Positions 61,177 to 64,000 of a stretch of 64,000 nt of DNA are shown piece after piece. This DNA is from Burhinus oedicnemus. Its lineage: Eukaryota; Chordata; Aves; Charadriiformes; Burhinidae. The position numbers and the translations under genes were made by a program. Location: contig VFFE01007638.1 in the NCBI GenBank assembly GCA_008921705.1, positions 3,285,397 to 3,349,396 on the forward strand. Reading direction: 5' to 3'. The first letter of the stretch is position 1. Each line of letters opens with the position of its first letter. Below the pieces are notes generated by a model. The model did not search any database and was not told the origin of the DNA. It was given only the letters and a program-made list of their open reading frames with translations.

Positions 61177-63481
61177 TAAGACTTGCATCCTATATCACTC
61201 TTACTGAAGTACCCCAAAGCATTTACTGGGATCATTGGTAACTGTTATGAGAACCTCACATCTCAAAAGAAACTTTAGGTAAGTTCATTTTTGGGTAAGT
61301 GGCTCCAATTGCCTTTAAAGAGGTGCGATTTCCAGAGCGCAGTAGAGCCAGACTGTGCTGGAAGCGGTTCTGTCTGGTCTGACTGGAATGTTTGTTTAAA
61401 ATCAGAGTTGTTTCCTGAACCATTTGTTAAAAGGTGTATCATCGCACTCTTCACTGGGCTGTTGCCTCTCCTGAGAGCTGTAGTGTCTATGCCCAGTTTG
61501 ACTTAATGGTGACCTCTCCTCTCTACCTACCTACTCAGCACCAGATATGGGACTCCATCCATAGGGGAAGGGGCTGAGTACCTGTTAGATCCCTTCACTC
61601 TCAGCCAGAGGGGTTGGTTTCTTGTCTCCGTTTCCCTTTATTCTCTGACCCAGACTCGGATGTCCCCAGACTGAGTAGGGGGAAAATCCTTGCCCTCATC
61701 CCCACTCCATCCTTGGAGTAAACCATTAGATGGCTTGGGGTGGCTGCTGCCTGTCTCAAGGAGGCAGAGGGGGATAGTTTAGAGCTTTCTTTGAAGTCTC
61801 AGCAGAAGACACCCTATACTTGTCTTCTGTGGGGCAGCTTTGCTATCCATAGTGGAGCAAAGTCAGTGATGCTCATGGTGCATGCATTTTACTTTTCTGC
61901 ATCCTCTCCTTGCAGAATCTAATCCCTCCATGTGGTGGGGATGTAGTAGATCACACTAAGAATGGGTCACTAAAACAGCTGAGGAAGATCTTGGGACAGA
62001 ATCTCAGCTCATGCATTTAAATGACTGTGATATGAAAAGCCCATTCATACAGCTTGAGAATCTGGTCCCTCAGACAGTGAGAGCAAGATCGAAGTATGGG
62101 GTAATTTTCTCTGTCCCGTTCTGGCTTTCCATGTAACATGACAGTAACTCCCTCACATCAGGAAGTCCCTCATGGAGATTTTCTTTCACTGTCCTGCTGA
62201 ATTAGTGGCATCTGAGGACATGATCTGAAGGTCTGATTTGAAAAAAAACAAACAGATTTGAAGTTGATTTTGTTTCTGGTGAGTTTGTTTTAGAGTTTGT
62301 TTGCTGGTGAGTCTAGAGGCCATGTAAGACTGGGCTAACCTCAGGTGTGGAGTATGGAAACGTAATTGCACTTCCAAGACTCGAATAGGTCTTCCAGGAC
62401 ATTGTCTTCAAGCTGTAACATGTGTACAGTGACTCTAGAAGGACCTGGATCCTGGCTGTTGGTAAATGGTATTATTTTATTTATTTATTTACTTTCTGAC
62501 TGTTGAAATGTTGGCCAGGGAAACCTGCCTCACCAGTTTTGCCATTCCAATTCTCCCATTCATTTCTGGCTTCCAGCCACACTATAAAGTCAATAGTAGT
62601 CAATGAAACAATAATGGGAGAGGAGGACCAGGATTAGAGACAGAGCCCATCTCTCACCAGTAGACATGTGACTCCAAGGCTAAGTGTTGGCTTATAATTA
62701 TTATTATTAACAAAAGGAACCTGGGAAGGAAATGTGATCTTCCCTTTGTGTGGTGTGCATGGTCTACTCTTGAATATGTTTCCTGGGAAAAAGAGAAAGC
62801 CCTCTTCTCAGTGGAGAAAGGCAGGGTCTCTCTGCTGAACCTGTGGTTTTCATTTGTCTGGTTTCTGGATGACTGCATTACACTATGGAAAGTTTTTTTG
62901 CAGTTTCTAAGTCCTTTTGTGAAGATCAGAAATGTAAGCTGGATGAAGAAAAATAAATCAAAGTTGTTGTCATTATCCCTTCCCCAACCTCACAGTTTGC
63001 TCTAGCAAGGATGTGATTTATGAGAAATTCTCTGGCTTTATTGTGGAAAGTATCATATGGAAGAGAATATCCATTTCCTTTAGCATGGCTTAAGATGGTA
63101 TAGCTGGAAGTTGACTGAGCTGAAATCCCAGGGTATATACTGCCAGAGCTCAAGTGGACTAAAAATACACACAGTGATTTCCTGATGTCCTCCACACCCA
63201 CCGGTACAGTGCTAATGTGCTGGTCATGGCACAAGATGTTGCATACAGCAGCCTCCTGGGAAAAAAAAACCACATTAGGGTTATTTTTTTAATATAGGAT
63301 GTGCTTCAGTGCAGTTTGAGCTCTTTAAATGATCTGTGGCAGGAGGGGTTTTGCCACAGTCCTGAGAAATCACCTCTTTCTCAGGTACCACTAAAACATT
63401 TGACCAGCTGACTCATTTCGGTACACTTAAATGTCTGGGGTGAGGCTTTTTTGCAAAGAATCTTTTCTTCTCTCATCGAAA

Positions 63482-63555
63482 CCCTTCAGGGCAAGGATTA
63501 ACTTTTGTTCTGCTGTGTTTGTATAGCACCACACACAATCTTGCATGGTCCTATA
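63482..63555 (+). repeat. old amniote SINE/LINE 3'-end-like fragment
   Basis: CCCTTCAGGGCAAGGATTAACTTTTGTTCTGCTGTGTTTGTATAGCACCACACACAATCTTGCATGGTCCTA resembles the reptile/bird repeat motif GGGCAGGGACTGTC...TGTGTTTGTACAGCACCTAGCACAATGGGGTCCT. Only this block is recognisable. Confidence 0.42.
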
Positions 63556-64000
63556 TAACACAACCTTCACAGGCCTCTGAAGGGCTGCTGCTCCTTGTCA
63601 CAGCTGACTGTGGAGCTTGAGTTTTCTTAGATGTTCCTGACAGAACTGCTAACTTCTTACAGATCTGAGGTGAGATATGGATGCCCTAAAAGCTAGGCAC
63701 CACATTAAAATGCCAACTCATTCTGGGTAGTAGCTTTTGTCCTTACGAGTTGTAAATCTGAATGGTCACATGGTTCTTTGGTGGGGCCTAAGTGGTTTTT
63801 GGCAGCAGATGCCTGCACCCAGGAGATTTAGCCTTCCACCTTCCTTGCAGATGAGGAAGCCTTGATGGAGAACACATGGGGAACATCTCCCATTTGCCAC
63901 AAAGACCACTTTCTCCACCATCTTCATGGGATTCTTACCATGGGCCAAAGTTTTCAGGAGCAGGACATTAAGTAGAGAAAAATGTGATCTAGGAGTACAT

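Larger units (their letters stand above)
60131..64000. other. non-coding stretch, small repeats only
   Basis: No gene. Contains (TA)12 at 61152-61176, a TTTA run near 62474-62492, short ATT runs near 62696-62708 and one old SINE-like fragment at 63482-63555. The ancient LINE may continue past 60130, but I could not recognise it. Confidence 0.5.

Overview
The window looks like a bird nuclear genome. It holds CR1 LINE fragments whose best-preserved 3' end finishes in the avian-type ATTCTRTG octamer, a long-terminal-repeat family opening TGTCCTGGTTT, older CR1/L3-like and MIR-like relics shared among amniotes, AT-rich non-coding sequence, and one run of N (an assembly gap). I cannot name the species. 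I found no intact protein-coding gene, no tRNA or rRNA, no CRISPR array and no bacterial-type operon. It reads as intergenic or intronic DNA whose recognisable content is mostly dead retroelements.

Layout. 1-5.3 kb is unremarkable, with some pyrimidine-biased stretches. 5.34-6.39 kb holds a minus-strand ERV relic: an LTR of about 320 bp with TATA box and poly(A) signal, plus a broken env-like remnant. 12.27-13.13 kb is a 5'-truncated CR1. 14.6-16.2 kb is a CR1 endonuclease fragment running into a 20-N gap, then an ERVL-like LTR missing its first ~90 bp, with a short CR1 3' end at 16.5 kb. 22.69-24.14 kb is the best-preserved CR1: about 450 codons of reverse transcriptase and C-terminal domain in one frame, with three stops and a mutated catalytic box. 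Short CR1 pieces follow at 24.4 kb (minus), 28.6-29.0 kb (old, minus) and 29.5 kb (plus). A possible 3'-terminal exon lies at 31.7-32.07 kb. A (TCTCC)10 microsatellite is at 36.86 kb and a MIR relic at 38.4 kb. The 39-55 kb part has slightly higher GC and several long open frames that I cannot assign.

55.2-60.1 kb is the most structured part. Two ancient CR1/L3-like LINEs lie head to tail on the minus strand. The first was split by a 728-bp solo ERVL-like LTR with a perfect 5-bp target duplication (CAGAC). The second was split by a younger plus-strand CR1. The order of insertion can be read directly.

I did not find a convincing new biological system. The items most worth checking are the nested retroelement block, the assembly gap that appears too small for the LTR it cuts, the unassigned terminal-exon candidate at 31.7 kb, and two long overlapping open frames near 52 kb. 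Element boundaries are by eye and mostly good to 5-30 bp.
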